Of a stretch of DNA of 64,000 bases, positions 37,188-45,514 are shown one piece after another. The number at the start of each line of letters is the position of its first letter. Position 1 is the stretch's first letter. The notes beneath the pieces were generated by a model. That model was given only the letters and a program-made list of their open reading frames with translations, made no database searches and was not told where the DNA came from. The DNA comes from Xenorhabdus doucetiae (GTDB lineage: Bacteria; Pseudomonadota; Gammaproteobacteria; Enterobacterales; Enterobacteriaceae), in the NCBI RefSeq assembly GCF_000968195.1, contig NZ_FO704550.1, positions 1,426,001-1,490,000 on the forward strand, given 5' to 3'. Both the position numbers and the translations under genes were made by a program.

Positions 37188-37433
37188 TTATCCCCCGGTC
37201 ACAGGCGGAAAAAAAGCCACTTCATCACCCTCATTCAGGGCATATTCTGCATGGGCAAAAGCGTGATTCACGGCAGACAACACTTTACCCTCTTCCAATG
37301 CCAGCGCCCATCGTTCTCCCCTTTCGGCCAGTGCCTGACGAAGATGCGCGACGGTTGGGTAGTCATTCGGCAGTTCAAGTGAATCCGTGTCCACTAATTC
37401 ACGGATTTGCGCAAAAAATAGTACCTTTATCAT
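37188..37433 (-). CDS. moaD: Molybdopterin synthase sulfur carrier MoaD
   Basis: 81 residues, ubiquitin-like fold, ending in the essential Gly-Gly (FFPPVTGG) that MoeB adenylates and that carries the thiocarboxylate. The start overlaps the moaC stop by 4 bases (ATGA). Confidence 0.96.
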   Translation of the reverse strand: MIKVLFFAQIRELVDTDSLELPNDYPTVAHLRQALAERGERWALALEEGKVLSAVNHAFAHAEYALNEGDEVAFFPPVTGG

Positions 37434-37909
37434 GCCTCCGCCTTAAAATTGCCTGATTTGCCACCGCTTTTTTCCAATAAACGCACAGGCCCGATAACCA
37501 TATCTTTTTGCACAGCCTTGCACATGTCATAAATGGTCAACGCCGCTACCGATGCCGCAGTCAAAGCCTCCATTTCCACACCGGTTTTCCCGGTTAAGCG
37601 GCAACAAGATTCGATTCTGACTCGGTTGTGTGCTGTTTGTGCTTCCAGTTGAACTTCGACTTTACTGAGCAGCAACGGATGGCAAAGCGGAATTAATTCC
37701 CATGTCCGCTTTGCCGCCTGAATACCCGCAATACGGGCAGTCGCAAAAACATCCCCTTTGTGGTGATCGCCGGCAACAATCATGGCTAACGTTTCAGCCT
37801 GCATTGTAACGAATGCTTCTGCCCGTGCTTCACGCACCGTTTCCGCTTTGGCAGAAATATCCACCATATGCGCTTCACCCGCCGGATTGATATGGGTTAG
37901 TTGAGACAT
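37430..37909 (-). CDS. moaC: Cyclic pyranopterin monophosphate synthase MoaC
   Basis: 159 residues (E. coli 161). Converts the MoaA product 3',8-cH2GTP to cPMP. LIPLCHPLLLSKVEV and GVEMEALTAASVAALTIYDM with the catalytic aspartate and K (MCKAVQKDM) are present. Follows moaA after 45 bases; the moaB gene that sits between them in E. coli is absent. Confidence 0.96.
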   Translation of the reverse strand: MSQLTHINPAGEAHMVDISAKAETVREARAEAFVTMQAETLAMIVAGDHHKGDVFATARIAGIQAAKRTWELIPLCHPLLLSKVEVQLEAQTAHNRVRIESCCRLTGKTGVEMEALTAASVAALTIYDMCKAVQKDMVIGPVRLLEKSGGKSGNFKAEA

Positions 37910-37954
37910 GCTTACTCCTAAAAATTGTGCCTGAAAATAAATCTGGCCGCTAAG

Positions 37955-38935
37955 TCAGCCGCCAATAAAAGAAAGATTCGGCGTGATGCCGCTGTCACCC
38001 TGATGTAGAAAATGCGTTTCACGTTTATGGCGCAAGCCACCTTGGATGCGTCGTTTCAAATCAGCCAGTGATGCGTCATCCGATAATAAATCACGCAATG
38101 GGATGCCCTGTTCACCAAACAGGCATAAATGCAGATTACCCATCGCGGATACCCTCAGGCGATTGCAGCTTTGGCAAAAATCTTTTTCATACGGCATGAT
38201 AAGGCCAATTTCGCCCTGATAATCAGGGTGACGGAAAACTTGAGCCGGCCCATCACTCCGCGCACGTGGTTGCTGTTGCCACCCCTGTTGCAACAGTTGA
38301 CGGCGGATCACGTCGCCAGAAAGGTGATGGTGATGAAAAATATCACTACCTTCCCCCGTTTCCATCAGTTCAATAAAGCGCAACTGGATAGAACGAGGTT
38401 TAATCCAATCAAGAAACGCAGGCAGGTTGGTATCATTGACATTTTTCATCAGCACGACATTCACTTTCACCGTGTCGAATCCCGCCTCAAAAGCCGCGTC
38501 AATGCCACGCATCACCTGAAAAAATTTATCTTGTCCGGTAATGGCGTAAAATTGACGGGGATCTAAACTATCAACACTCACGTTAATCGCGGTCAGACCC
38601 GCCAATTTCCATTGGGAAACGTCCCGTTCCATCCGGTAACCGTTAGTTGTCACAGCAATTTTTTTGATGTGTGGGTTTTCATGAACCGCTGCAATAATGT
38701 CGCAGAAATCACGCCGCATAGTGGGTTCTCCCCCTGTCAGGCGGATTTTTTCTGTGCCAAGTTCAGCAAATGCCCGGCTGATACGGCGAATTTCAGGCAG
38801 GGAAAGAAATGATTTGTGGCCATGAGGCCGATAGCCATCAGGCAGACAATAGGTGCAACGAAAGTTACACACATCAGTAATAGACAATCTCAAGTAATAG
38901 AACTTGCGCGAGAATACATCGACGAGTTGTTCCAC
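37955..38935 (-). CDS. moaA: GTP 3',8-cyclase MoaA (radical SAM)
   Basis: 326 residues. The N-terminal SAM cluster is ITDVCNFRCTYCLPDGY (C-x3-C-x2-C); the second cluster is CQSCNRLRVSAMGNLHLC; the C-terminal Gly-Gly (FIGG) needed for activity is present. A GTG at 38935 with GAAGG 7 bases ahead gives VEQLVDVFSRKFYYLRLS, aligning with the E. coli start; an in-frame TTG 5 codons upstream has no proper ribosome-binding site. First gene of moaACDE. No clear molybdenum-cofactor riboswitch was recognised in the leader. Confidence 0.94.
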   Translation of the reverse strand: MEQLVDVFSRKFYYLRLSITDVCNFRCTYCLPDGYRPHGHKSFLSLPEIRRISRAFAELGTEKIRLTGGEPTMRRDFCDIIAAVHENPHIKKIAVTTNGYRMERDVSQWKLAGLTAINVSVDSLDPRQFYAITGQDKFFQVMRGIDAAFEAGFDTVKVNVVLMKNVNDTNLPAFLDWIKPRSIQLRFIELMETGEGSDIFHHHHLSGDVIRRQLLQQGWQQQPRARSDGPAQVFRHPDYQGEIGLIMPYEKDFCQSCNRLRVSAMGNLHLCLFGEQGIPLRDLLSDDASLADLKRRIQGGLRHKRETHFLHQGDSGITPNLSFIGG

Positions 38936-39150
38936 AATAACACCTTCCAAGTTCGGGTGTGCTGGCCTGAGATTCTAACGCTTAAAATAATAAAAAGCGA
39001 ATGCCATAATCGATATCTATCTTATTATACAACGAGTTAACTCATGGTGATAATATCAGCTTTCTGCGGTATTTCTGAAAGCAGCATATTTTGTGATAGA
39101 TTACCTGCGATTTATTAAAGCCCTTACGTTTAGCCAGTAACAGGAATTCT

Positions 39151-40059
39151 ATGCGAAATCGCACATTAGCTGATTTGGATCGCGTTGTCGCCCTCGGCGG
39201 TGGTCATGGACTTGGACGCGTTATGTCTTCCCTTTCTTCTCTCGGCGCCCGCCTGACCGGCATTGTCACGACAACGGACAATGGCGGCTCAACCGGTAGA
39301 ATACGGCGTTCGGAAGGTGGGATCGCGTGGGGCGATATGCGCAATTGCCTCAATCAGTTAATCACGGAACCCACCGTCGCTTCTGCCATGTTTGAATATC
39401 GGTTCAGTGGCAATGGCGAATTATCCGGGCATAATTTGGGCAATTTGATGTTGAAAGCGCTGGATCATTTAAGTGTCCGTCCCCTTGAGGCGATTAACCT
39501 GATCCGCAACCTGCTGAAAGTCAATGCCCAGTTGATCCCTATGTCAGAGCAGTCGGTTGATTTAATGGCTGTCGATGATCAGGGCAATACCGTGTATGGC
39601 GAAGTGAATATCGATCAGCTTAATTGTGTGCCACAGGAGCTATTGCTTTACCCTCATGTCAACGCCACGAAAGAAGCCCTGGAGGCCATTGAGCAAGCCG
39701 ATTTGATTTTAATCGGCCCCGGCAGTTTTTTCACCAGCCTGATGCCATTGTTGTTATTGGAAGATCTGACCCAGTCCCTGCGCCGCAGTAATGCCAACAT
39801 GATTTATATCGGTAATTTAGGGAAAGAACTCAGCCATGCTGCTGCCGGACTCTCGTTAAAAGATAAACTTGACATCATGGAGAGTAAGATTGGCCGCAAG
39901 ATGATTAACGCGCTGATTGTCGGCCCATGTACTGATATCAGCCTTTTCAGCGACCGGATTGTGACCCAACAGGTTTTGGAAGCACAGGATATTCCTTACC
40001 GCCATGACCGTGAATTATTGCATCAGGCCATTGAACAGACTCTGCAAAAATTGGGTTAG
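39151..40059 (+). CDS. ybhK: YvcK/YbhK-family (CofD-like) protein
   Basis: 302 residues, as E. coli YbhK. The Rossmann-like start VVALGGGHGLGRVMSSL and TTTDNGGSTGRIRR, then WGDMRNCLNQL and LSGHNLGNLMLKAL, define the family. YvcK homologues bind UDP-sugars and support growth on gluconeogenic carbon and cell-envelope synthesis. Divergent from moaA, as in E. coli. Confidence 0.94.
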   Translation: MRNRTLADLDRVVALGGGHGLGRVMSSLSSLGARLTGIVTTTDNGGSTGRIRRSEGGIAWGDMRNCLNQLITEPTVASAMFEYRFSGNGELSGHNLGNLMLKALDHLSVRPLEAINLIRNLLKVNAQLIPMSEQSVDLMAVDDQGNTVYGEVNIDQLNCVPQELLLYPHVNATKEALEAIEQADLILIGPGSFFTSLMPLLLLEDLTQSLRRSNANMIYIGNLGKELSHAAAGLSLKDKLDIMESKIGRKMINALIVGPCTDISLFSDRIVTQQVLEAQDIPYRHDRELLHQAIEQTLQKLG

Positions 40060-40085
40060 CGATCCCTGATTGGATAGATATTCAT

Positions 40086-40168
40086 CGTACTTTCAAGGTG
40101 CCTTGATTATCTCCCCACGGTGCGGGGAGATAATCAATGGCTTTCGTCTTGCAAGCGGCAACTTGACG
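40086..40168. repeat. Intergenic palindromic repeat, copy D
   Basis: TTGATTATCTCCCC/GGGGAGATAATCAA core with outer TTTCAAGG and GGCTTTCGTCTTGCAAG/AACTTGA arms; between the convergent ybhK and uvrB. Confidence 0.82.
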
Positions 40169-40195
40169 TTTATCGGGTGTATTGCAAATTAATTG

Positions 40196-42232
40196 TCAGG
40201 AATTGGCGATAAATTGCGCCCGCAGTGCCTGAACCTGATCACGAATATTGGCCGCCTGTTCAAACTCAAGATCCCGTGCATATTGGTACATTTTCTCTTC
40301 CAGTTGACGGATTTTGTGCTCCAGCTCTTTCGCCGACAAATTGCGGTAATCGTCCGTACCCAAGGCTGTTTTACTTTTCCCTCTCGCTTTCCCTTTGCCA
40401 TTGACCGGCTGACCAATTTTCAAAATGTCACCGATTTTTTTGTTCAATCCTTGCGGGACAATACCGTGTTCTTCATTAAATGCCTGCTGTTTGGCACGAC
40501 GGCGCTCTGTTTCTTCAATGGCTTTCGCCATCGAATGGGTGATCTTGTCACCATATAAAATGGCTTTACCATGCAGGTTACGCGCTGCACGGCCGATGGT
40601 CTGGATCAGGGAGCGCTCCGAACGCAGGAAACCCTCTTTATCTGCATCCAAAATGGCGACAAGGGAAACTTCCGGCATATCCAAGCCTTCACGCAGCAAG
40701 TTAATGCCAACCAAAACATCAAATTCACCCAGACGAAGATCACGGATAATTTCTACCCGTTCAACGGTATCAATATCGGAATGGAGATAACGCACGCGTT
40801 CGCCGTGCTCCTGCAAGTATTCCGTCAAGTCTTCCGCCATGCGTTTGGTTAAGGTGGTGACCAGCACGCGCTCATTTTTTGCCGCACGGAGACGGATTTC
40901 AGACAGTAAATCATCCACTTGAGTTGCCACAGGACGCACTTCCACTTCCGGGTCAATCAGCCCCGTCGGGCGCACGACCTGTTCAACCACTTCATGACCC
41001 GATTTTTCCAGTTCATAATTGCCGGGCGTAGCGGAAACATAAATGGTTTGCGGTGCCAGCGCTTCAAATTCCTCAAACCGCAATGGGCGGTTATCCAGCG
41101 CTGACGGTAAACGGAAACCATATTCCACCAAGGTTTCCTTGCGGGAGCGATCGCCCCGGTACATACCGCCAATCTGTGGGATCGTCACGTGGGATTCATC
41201 CACCACCAGCAAACCCTCGGCCGGCAGGTAGTCAAACAGGGTTGGCGGGGGTTCACCGGCAGAACGGCCGGACAGGTAACGGGAGTAATTTTCAATGCCG
41301 GAGCAATAACCCAACTCATTCATCATTTCGAGATCGAATTGGGTTCGCTGCGTAATACGCTGCTCTTCCAGTAACTTATCTGACGCCAACATAACCTTGC
41401 GCCGTTGTTCCAGCTCCGTTTTGATCTCTTCCATCGCCTGAAGGATACGTTCACGCGGTGTCACATAGTGGGTCTTGGGATAGACGGTATAACGCGGCAC
41501 ATTGTATTGCACCTGCCCGGTCAGCGGATCAAACAGGGAAAGACGTTCGACTTCATCATCAAACAATTCAACGCGCAAGGCACGCTCATCCGATTCCGCG
41601 GGGAAAATATCAATCACTTCACCACGCACCCGAAATGTTCCGCGCTGGAATGCCTGATCATTGCGGGTATATTGCAATTCCGCCAGGCGACGCAAGATGG
41701 CACGCTGGTCAATTAACATGCCCTCCGTTAAATGCAGCATCATTTTCAAATAGCTATCAGGATCACCCAAACCATAAATCGCCGAAACCGAAGCCACCAC
41801 AACGACATCACGGCGTTCCAGCAACGCTTTCGTTGCGGACAGGCGCATCTGCTCAATATGTTCATTCACTGAAGCGTCTTTTTCGATAAAGGTGTCGGAA
41901 CTGGGCACATAGGCTTCTGGTTGGTAATAATCGTAGTAGGAAACAAAATATTCCACGGCATTTTCGGGAAAGAACGCTTTCATTTCACTGTAAAGCTGTG
42001 CCGCTAATGTCTTATTAGGGGCAAGGATCATCGTAGGTCGATTTAAGTTTGCGATAACATTGGCAATCGTGAAAGTTTTACCCGACCCCGTTACCCCCAA
42101 AAGCGTCTGATGGGCTAGCCCATCTTCCAGCCCTTCCTGTAATTGTCTGATGGCCGAGGGCTGATCGCCGCCCGGCTTAAAATCAGAACATAACTTAAAT
42201 ACCTTGCTCGTTTCTTTGCTCATTTTCCCCAT
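40196..42232 (-). CDS. uvrB: Excinuclease ABC subunit B
   Basis: 678 residues (E. coli 673). The damage-verifying helicase-like subunit of nucleotide excision repair. Walker A GVTGSGKTFTIANV, beta-hairpin region YYDYYQPEAYVPSSDTFIEK, helicase motif DESHVTIPQIGG, LREGLDMPEVSLVAILDADK, QTIGRAARN, and the C-terminal UVR domain (LEEKMYQYARDLEFEQAA) that contacts UvrC. Start at 42232, or 42223 (MSKETSKVFKL), which is nearer the E. coli start; neither has a strong ribosome-binding site. The SOS promoter lies upstream, beyond a palindromic repeat. Confidence 0.96.
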   Translation of the reverse strand: MGKMSKETSKVFKLCSDFKPGGDQPSAIRQLQEGLEDGLAHQTLLGVTGSGKTFTIANVIANLNRPTMILAPNKTLAAQLYSEMKAFFPENAVEYFVSYYDYYQPEAYVPSSDTFIEKDASVNEHIEQMRLSATKALLERRDVVVVASVSAIYGLGDPDSYLKMMLHLTEGMLIDQRAILRRLAELQYTRNDQAFQRGTFRVRGEVIDIFPAESDERALRVELFDDEVERLSLFDPLTGQVQYNVPRYTVYPKTHYVTPRERILQAMEEIKTELEQRRKVMLASDKLLEEQRITQRTQFDLEMMNELGYCSGIENYSRYLSGRSAGEPPPTLFDYLPAEGLLVVDESHVTIPQIGGMYRGDRSRKETLVEYGFRLPSALDNRPLRFEEFEALAPQTIYVSATPGNYELEKSGHEVVEQVVRPTGLIDPEVEVRPVATQVDDLLSEIRLRAAKNERVLVTTLTKRMAEDLTEYLQEHGERVRYLHSDIDTVERVEIIRDLRLGEFDVLVGINLLREGLDMPEVSLVAILDADKEGFLRSERSLIQTIGRAARNLHGKAILYGDKITHSMAKAIEETERRRAKQQAFNEEHGIVPQGLNKKIGDILKIGQPVNGKGKARGKSKTALGTDDYRNLSAKELEHKIRQLEEKMYQYARDLEFEQAANIRDQVQALRAQFIANS

Positions 42233-42250
42233 GCCATCCGTATGACCTGT

Positions 42251-42350
42251 ACCCTACAAACTTCAAGTGACCACTCGCAAGACGAAAGCCGCTTATTATC
42301 TCTCCGCATCGCGGGGAGATATCAATGCATCTTGAAGTATGACGAGTATA
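42251..42350. repeat. Intergenic palindromic repeat, copy E, in the uvrB leader
   Basis: Outer arms AAACTTCAAG and CTTGAAGTAT, inner CGCAAGACGAAAGC and the TCTCCGC/GCGGGGAGA core. It lies between the LexA-controlled promoter (42367-42394) and the uvrB start, so it should be transcribed into the uvrB 5' leader. Confidence 0.85.
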
Positions 42351-42366
42351 CTCACAAAATCCCTTT

Positions 42367-42394
42367 ATAATACTGGATAAAAAAACAGCTTCAA
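42367..42394 (-). promoter_or_regulatory. SOS promoter of uvrB: LexA box within -35/-10
   Basis: On the minus strand: -35 TTGAAG (42394-42389), 16-base spacer, -10 TATTAT (42372-42367). The spacer holds the LexA box CTGTTTTTTTATCCAGTA (CTG-N10-CAG, 42388-42371), nearly identical to the E. coli uvrB SOS box. LexA bound here would block the promoter. Confidence 0.9.
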
Positions 42395-42691
42395 GTCAGT
42401 TCGAAAAATAATGTTACTGTTTACCAGAGAGTCTGGGAAGGGAAGGTAACCTTTACTTAACATTAACGGTGACTATTTTTATCCCCAGATAATGATCTTG
42501 CTTTTTTCTATTTTTGTATTAACGATTGAAATGATAAAGCACTGAATAGCAAAGGGATGAAGAAAGGAATTGATTTTATTTAACGTGTTGATTTTGATTA
42601 TAAAAAAATCCAAGTCGAGAATAACAGCAAATCTGGTGCAAGCCGCGTATCGCCTTGCATGAGGATACTTTTCTAAAACTAATACACAAGG

Positions 42692-42759
42692 TTATCCACA
42701 GGAATAGTGGATAACTCAGCAAAACCTATTAAGCATGGGCGGTTGCGGAGTTATCCCCA
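42692..42759. promoter_or_regulatory. Cluster of three DnaA boxes upstream of uvrB
   Basis: TTATCCACA (42692-42700, perfect), TTATCCACT on the minus strand (42714-42706, one mismatch) and TTATCCCCA (42751-42759, one mismatch) within 68 bases. In E. coli a DnaA box is known in the distal uvrB promoter region. The rest of the 42395-42929 gap is AT-rich with no gene. Confidence 0.7.
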
Positions 42760-42929
42760 CTGATAAATTTTTTCAATCGCAAAATATTTTTATGTTGTTT
42801 TGGGATTGTTCCGTGTTATTTGTTGATCAAAAATGGCTCAATCATTGTTGAAATAACACCTCTTTTACTTAAGAACATCAATGAAAGCGCCATTGCAGGT
42901 GCCGATCTTAACTAACCCAAAGTAAACAA

Positions 42930-43613
42930 TTAGTTAACCAATAAATCAATATTGATATATTTTCCCAGATTATTTTCATCCCATGATCCGCCCAGATAAG
43001 GGATTACGCCCAGTAAAGGTGCAGGAATCATGTGTTTCAGGGTTGCCAAATATTCAGCCTGATATTTGCCGGCTGGCTCAATTTCATTGGCAACCCAACC
43101 TGCCAGTTTCAACCCAGAATAGAGAATCGCGTTTGCGGTTAATACGGCATGGTTAATGCAACCTAATTTAACACCGACGGTCAAAATGACCGGTAAATCC
43201 GCCTGAATCACCCAGTCAGCAAACGTGGTCTTTTCCGACAGCGGCGTATACCACCCTCCGGCACCCTCAACCAACACCCAGTCAGATTTTTCAGCCAACA
43301 CCGCCAATCCCTTGGATAAAACAGAAAAGTCGATGGGTTGATTCAGTTTTGCACTAATAATGTGAGGCGATGTCGGTTCCATAAATACCAGCGGATTCAC
43401 TTCCTGATAAGTTAATGGCACGGCACTGTTACGCTGTAAGGCCAAGGCATCGCCGTTGCGTATTCCTTCCGATGTCATTTCACTGCCGGACGCCACGGGT
43501 TTATAACCCGCAGTCAGATAGCCTTTCTGGTTAGCCGCTTGCAGCAAGGCGCAACTCACCACCGTTTTACCCACTTCCGTGTCGGTTCCTGTCAGAAAAT
43601 ATTTATTTGTCAC
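42930..43613 (-). CDS. bioD: Dethiobiotin synthetase
   Basis: 227 residues (E. coli BioD1 225). Makes dethiobiotin from DAPA, CO2 and ATP. P-loop GTDTEVGKTVVS, ASGSEMTSEGIRNGDA, and VLVEGAGGWYTPLSE. GTG 43613 is chosen: GGAG lies 9 bases upstream and the protein starts TNKYFLTGTDTE as in E. coli. It overlaps the end of bioC by 11 bases. Last gene of bioBFCD. Confidence 0.94.
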   Translation of the reverse strand: MTNKYFLTGTDTEVGKTVVSCALLQAANQKGYLTAGYKPVASGSEMTSEGIRNGDALALQRNSAVPLTYQEVNPLVFMEPTSPHIISAKLNQPIDFSVLSKGLAVLAEKSDWVLVEGAGGWYTPLSEKTTFADWVIQADLPVILTVGVKLGCINHAVLTANAILYSGLKLAGWVANEIEPAGKYQAEYLATLKHMIPAPLLGVIPYLGGSWDENNLGKYINIDLLVN

Positions 43614-44376
43614 AATAAATGACTCCAAAAGCAATTTGATAGCTTAATGGGTAATCCCCGTTATTGCGTGGATAGGCTTCGGCAAGAGCATTCAGGCGTT
43701 TTCTCGTCATTAATCCCTGTTGGCGGCCGTGATGAAGGTGGGTCGCACCGATCCCTTTAAGGGAATTCAGTAAAGGCAGCAGTTGTGGATAGCACTGATC
43801 ATACTGCCGGTTAATGACTTTATGCCGATAGGGTTGGCAGGCCTGTGTAATCGCCCGCAAGGGCAGAAATTGGTTAATATGCCGATAATCATCCACGCGC
43901 TCCCACGCGATTTCTAATTCATGCAGCGAACCCTGTGCCAGCGTGGAAAACACGATAAGGCCGCCGGGACGGGTAACCCGATAAAACTCGCGCAATGCGC
44001 AGGGCAAATCATTGCACCATTGTACCGCCAGATTACTGAAACAGAGGTCTACGCTGTTATCCGCCAATCCCAAATGTTCGATATCGCCTTGCAGGTAATA
44101 ATCCGCAACTTGCCGTCCCTTTGCATGGTTCAACATGCCGGAAGCCAGATCCAAGGCGATAACGTGTTTACCCTGCTGTTGCCAACGGGCACTGAAAAAA
44201 CCGGTTCCGCATCCGGCATCCAATACCCGCCTGCCGGTATCTTCCGCTTGTGCCAACGCCATCAAATATTCACCGGTTTGCTGTTGCAATTTAGCCACCG
44301 TGTCATACTTGCAAGCCGCACGGCCAAAAGCACCGGCAATCGCCTGCTTATCAACGGACTTAACTGCCAGATCCAT
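43603..44376 (-). CDS. bioC: Malonyl-ACP O-methyltransferase BioC
   Basis: 257 residues (E. coli 251). Methylates malonyl-ACP so that pimeloyl-ACP can be built by fatty acid synthesis. SAM loop VLDAGCGTGFFSARW, LDLASGMLNHAKG, and FSNLAVQWCNDLPCAL. ATG 44376 follows GGAGG by 6 bases and leads into VDKQAIAGAFGRAA. Overlaps bioF by 17 bases and bioD by 11. Confidence 0.94.
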   Translation of the reverse strand: MDLAVKSVDKQAIAGAFGRAACKYDTVAKLQQQTGEYLMALAQAEDTGRRVLDAGCGTGFFSARWQQQGKHVIALDLASGMLNHAKGRQVADYYLQGDIEHLGLADNSVDLCFSNLAVQWCNDLPCALREFYRVTRPGGLIVFSTLAQGSLHELEIAWERVDDYRHINQFLPLRAITQACQPYRHKVINRQYDQCYPQLLPLLNSLKGIGATHLHHGRQQGLMTRKRLNALAEAYPRNNGDYPLSYQIAFGVIYCDK

Positions 44377-45514
44377 GCAGCGCCTCCAGTAATAGATCGA
44401 TATCATGCCGGGTATGGCTGGCGGTTAACGTAATGCGTAATCGCGCGCTGTCAGGGGGAACGGTGGGCGGAAGGATCGCTTTGACCCACACTTTTTTTTG
44501 CTTGAGCGCGTGAGACAGTGCGATACAACGCGCATTGTCACCCACGATTAACGGCTGGATGGCCGTTTCTGACTTCATCAATGAAAAAGGCAGGTGCTGC
44601 GCTTCGCGACGAAAGTAACGAATATTGTTTTGCAATTGCTGACGCAACGCATCTCCTGCCCGGATTTGTCGCACGGCTGCGGAAAGTGCCACGGCCTGAG
44701 CCGGTGGCATGGAGGTACTGTAAATCAGGTGCCGGGCATATTGGAGCAAGTATTCTGCAGTTTGCTCATCACATAAAACGGCGGCGCCACTTAAGCCAAA
44801 TGCCTTGCCAAAGGTGATGATCAAAATCTCCGGTTTAACATTTTGCATCCAGCAACTGCCGCGTCCTTCATCACCCTGAATACCGATGCCATGCGCATCA
44901 TCCACCATCAACCAACTTGCTGTCGATTGCGCTTGCTGCGCAATCGCTGCCAGCGGTGCACCATCGCCATCCATGCTAAAGACCCCTTCCGTGACCACCA
45001 GCGTTTTACCGACGCACACTTTGGCCAAATGTTGCTGCAACGATCCCACATCATTGTGCAGAAAACGCCGAAGTTGTGCGGGAGAGTGTATGGCGGCTTC
45101 AATCAACGAAGCATGGCTCAGGCGATCAGCAATAACGCGATCTTCGCCGGCCATCAAGGCCGCAATCACGCCTTGATTAGCGGCATAACCCGAAATAAAC
45201 AGCAACGCACGGGAGTATCCCAACCACTCGGCCAATTGTTGCTCCAGCGTATGATGCGCGGCGGTGTAACCCGTCACATGCCCTGACCCACCACTGCCCA
45301 CGCCATATTGCTGGGCACCTTGCTGCCAGGCTGCAATAATCCGGGGATGTTGACTCAAGCCAAGATAATCGTTACTGGAAAAATTAAGGAATTGCCCCTC
45401 CGAAGTGGACAATAAGCGCCCATCCGATCCCTCATGGACTTGCCTGTTACGCCATAACGAGGTGCCCCGACGTTCGGCCAAACGTCGGGAGAGAAAGTCT
45501 GACCAGCTCATCAT
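44360..45514 (-). CDS. bioF: 8-amino-7-oxononanoate synthase
   Basis: 384 residues (E. coli 384). PLP enzyme condensing pimeloyl-ACP and alanine. FSSNDYLGLSQHP, GSGGSGHVTGYTAAHHTLE, VDDAHGIGIQG and ITFGKAFGLSGAAV with the PLP lysine. ATGATGA links the bioB stop and bioF start, indicating translational coupling. Confidence 0.95.
   Translation of the reverse strand: MMSWSDFLSRRLAERRGTSLWRNRQVHEGSDGRLLSTSEGQFLNFSSNDYLGLSQHPRIIAAWQQGAQQYGVGSGGSGHVTGYTAAHHTLEQQLAEWLGYSRALLFISGYAANQGVIAALMAGEDRVIADRLSHASLIEAAIHSPAQLRRFLHNDVGSLQQHLAKVCVGKTLVVTEGVFSMDGDGAPLAAIAQQAQSTASWLMVDDAHGIGIQGDEGRGSCWMQNVKPEILIITFGKAFGLSGAAVLCDEQTAEYLLQYARHLIYSTSMPPAQAVALSAAVRQIRAGDALRQQLQNNIRYFRREAQHLPFSLMKSETAIQPLIVGDNARCIALSHALKQKKVWVKAILPPTVPPDSARLRITLTASHTRHDIDLLLEALHGSGS

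Noticed and set aside
38129..38566. Long plus-strand open frames inside moaA, bioF, ybiT, metG and maeA
   Set aside because: They lie opposite well-conserved genes and have no family resemblance or ribosome-binding sites; they are shadows of the real genes.
38936..39150. Possible molybdenum-cofactor riboswitch upstream of moaA
   Set aside because: The leader is short and AT-rich with only a weak hairpin; the conserved Moco RNA elements could not be identified.
5871..42350. CTCCCCGC...GCGGGGAG units resembling type I-E CRISPR repeats
   Set aside because: The units are single, kilobases apart and have no regular spacers; no cas genes are present. They are dispersed palindromic repeats.
42692..42759. 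Replication origin at the DnaA-box cluster
   Set aside because: No dnaA, gidA or dnaN neighbours and no AT-rich 13-mer array; the position matches the known DnaA site upstream of E. coli uvrB.
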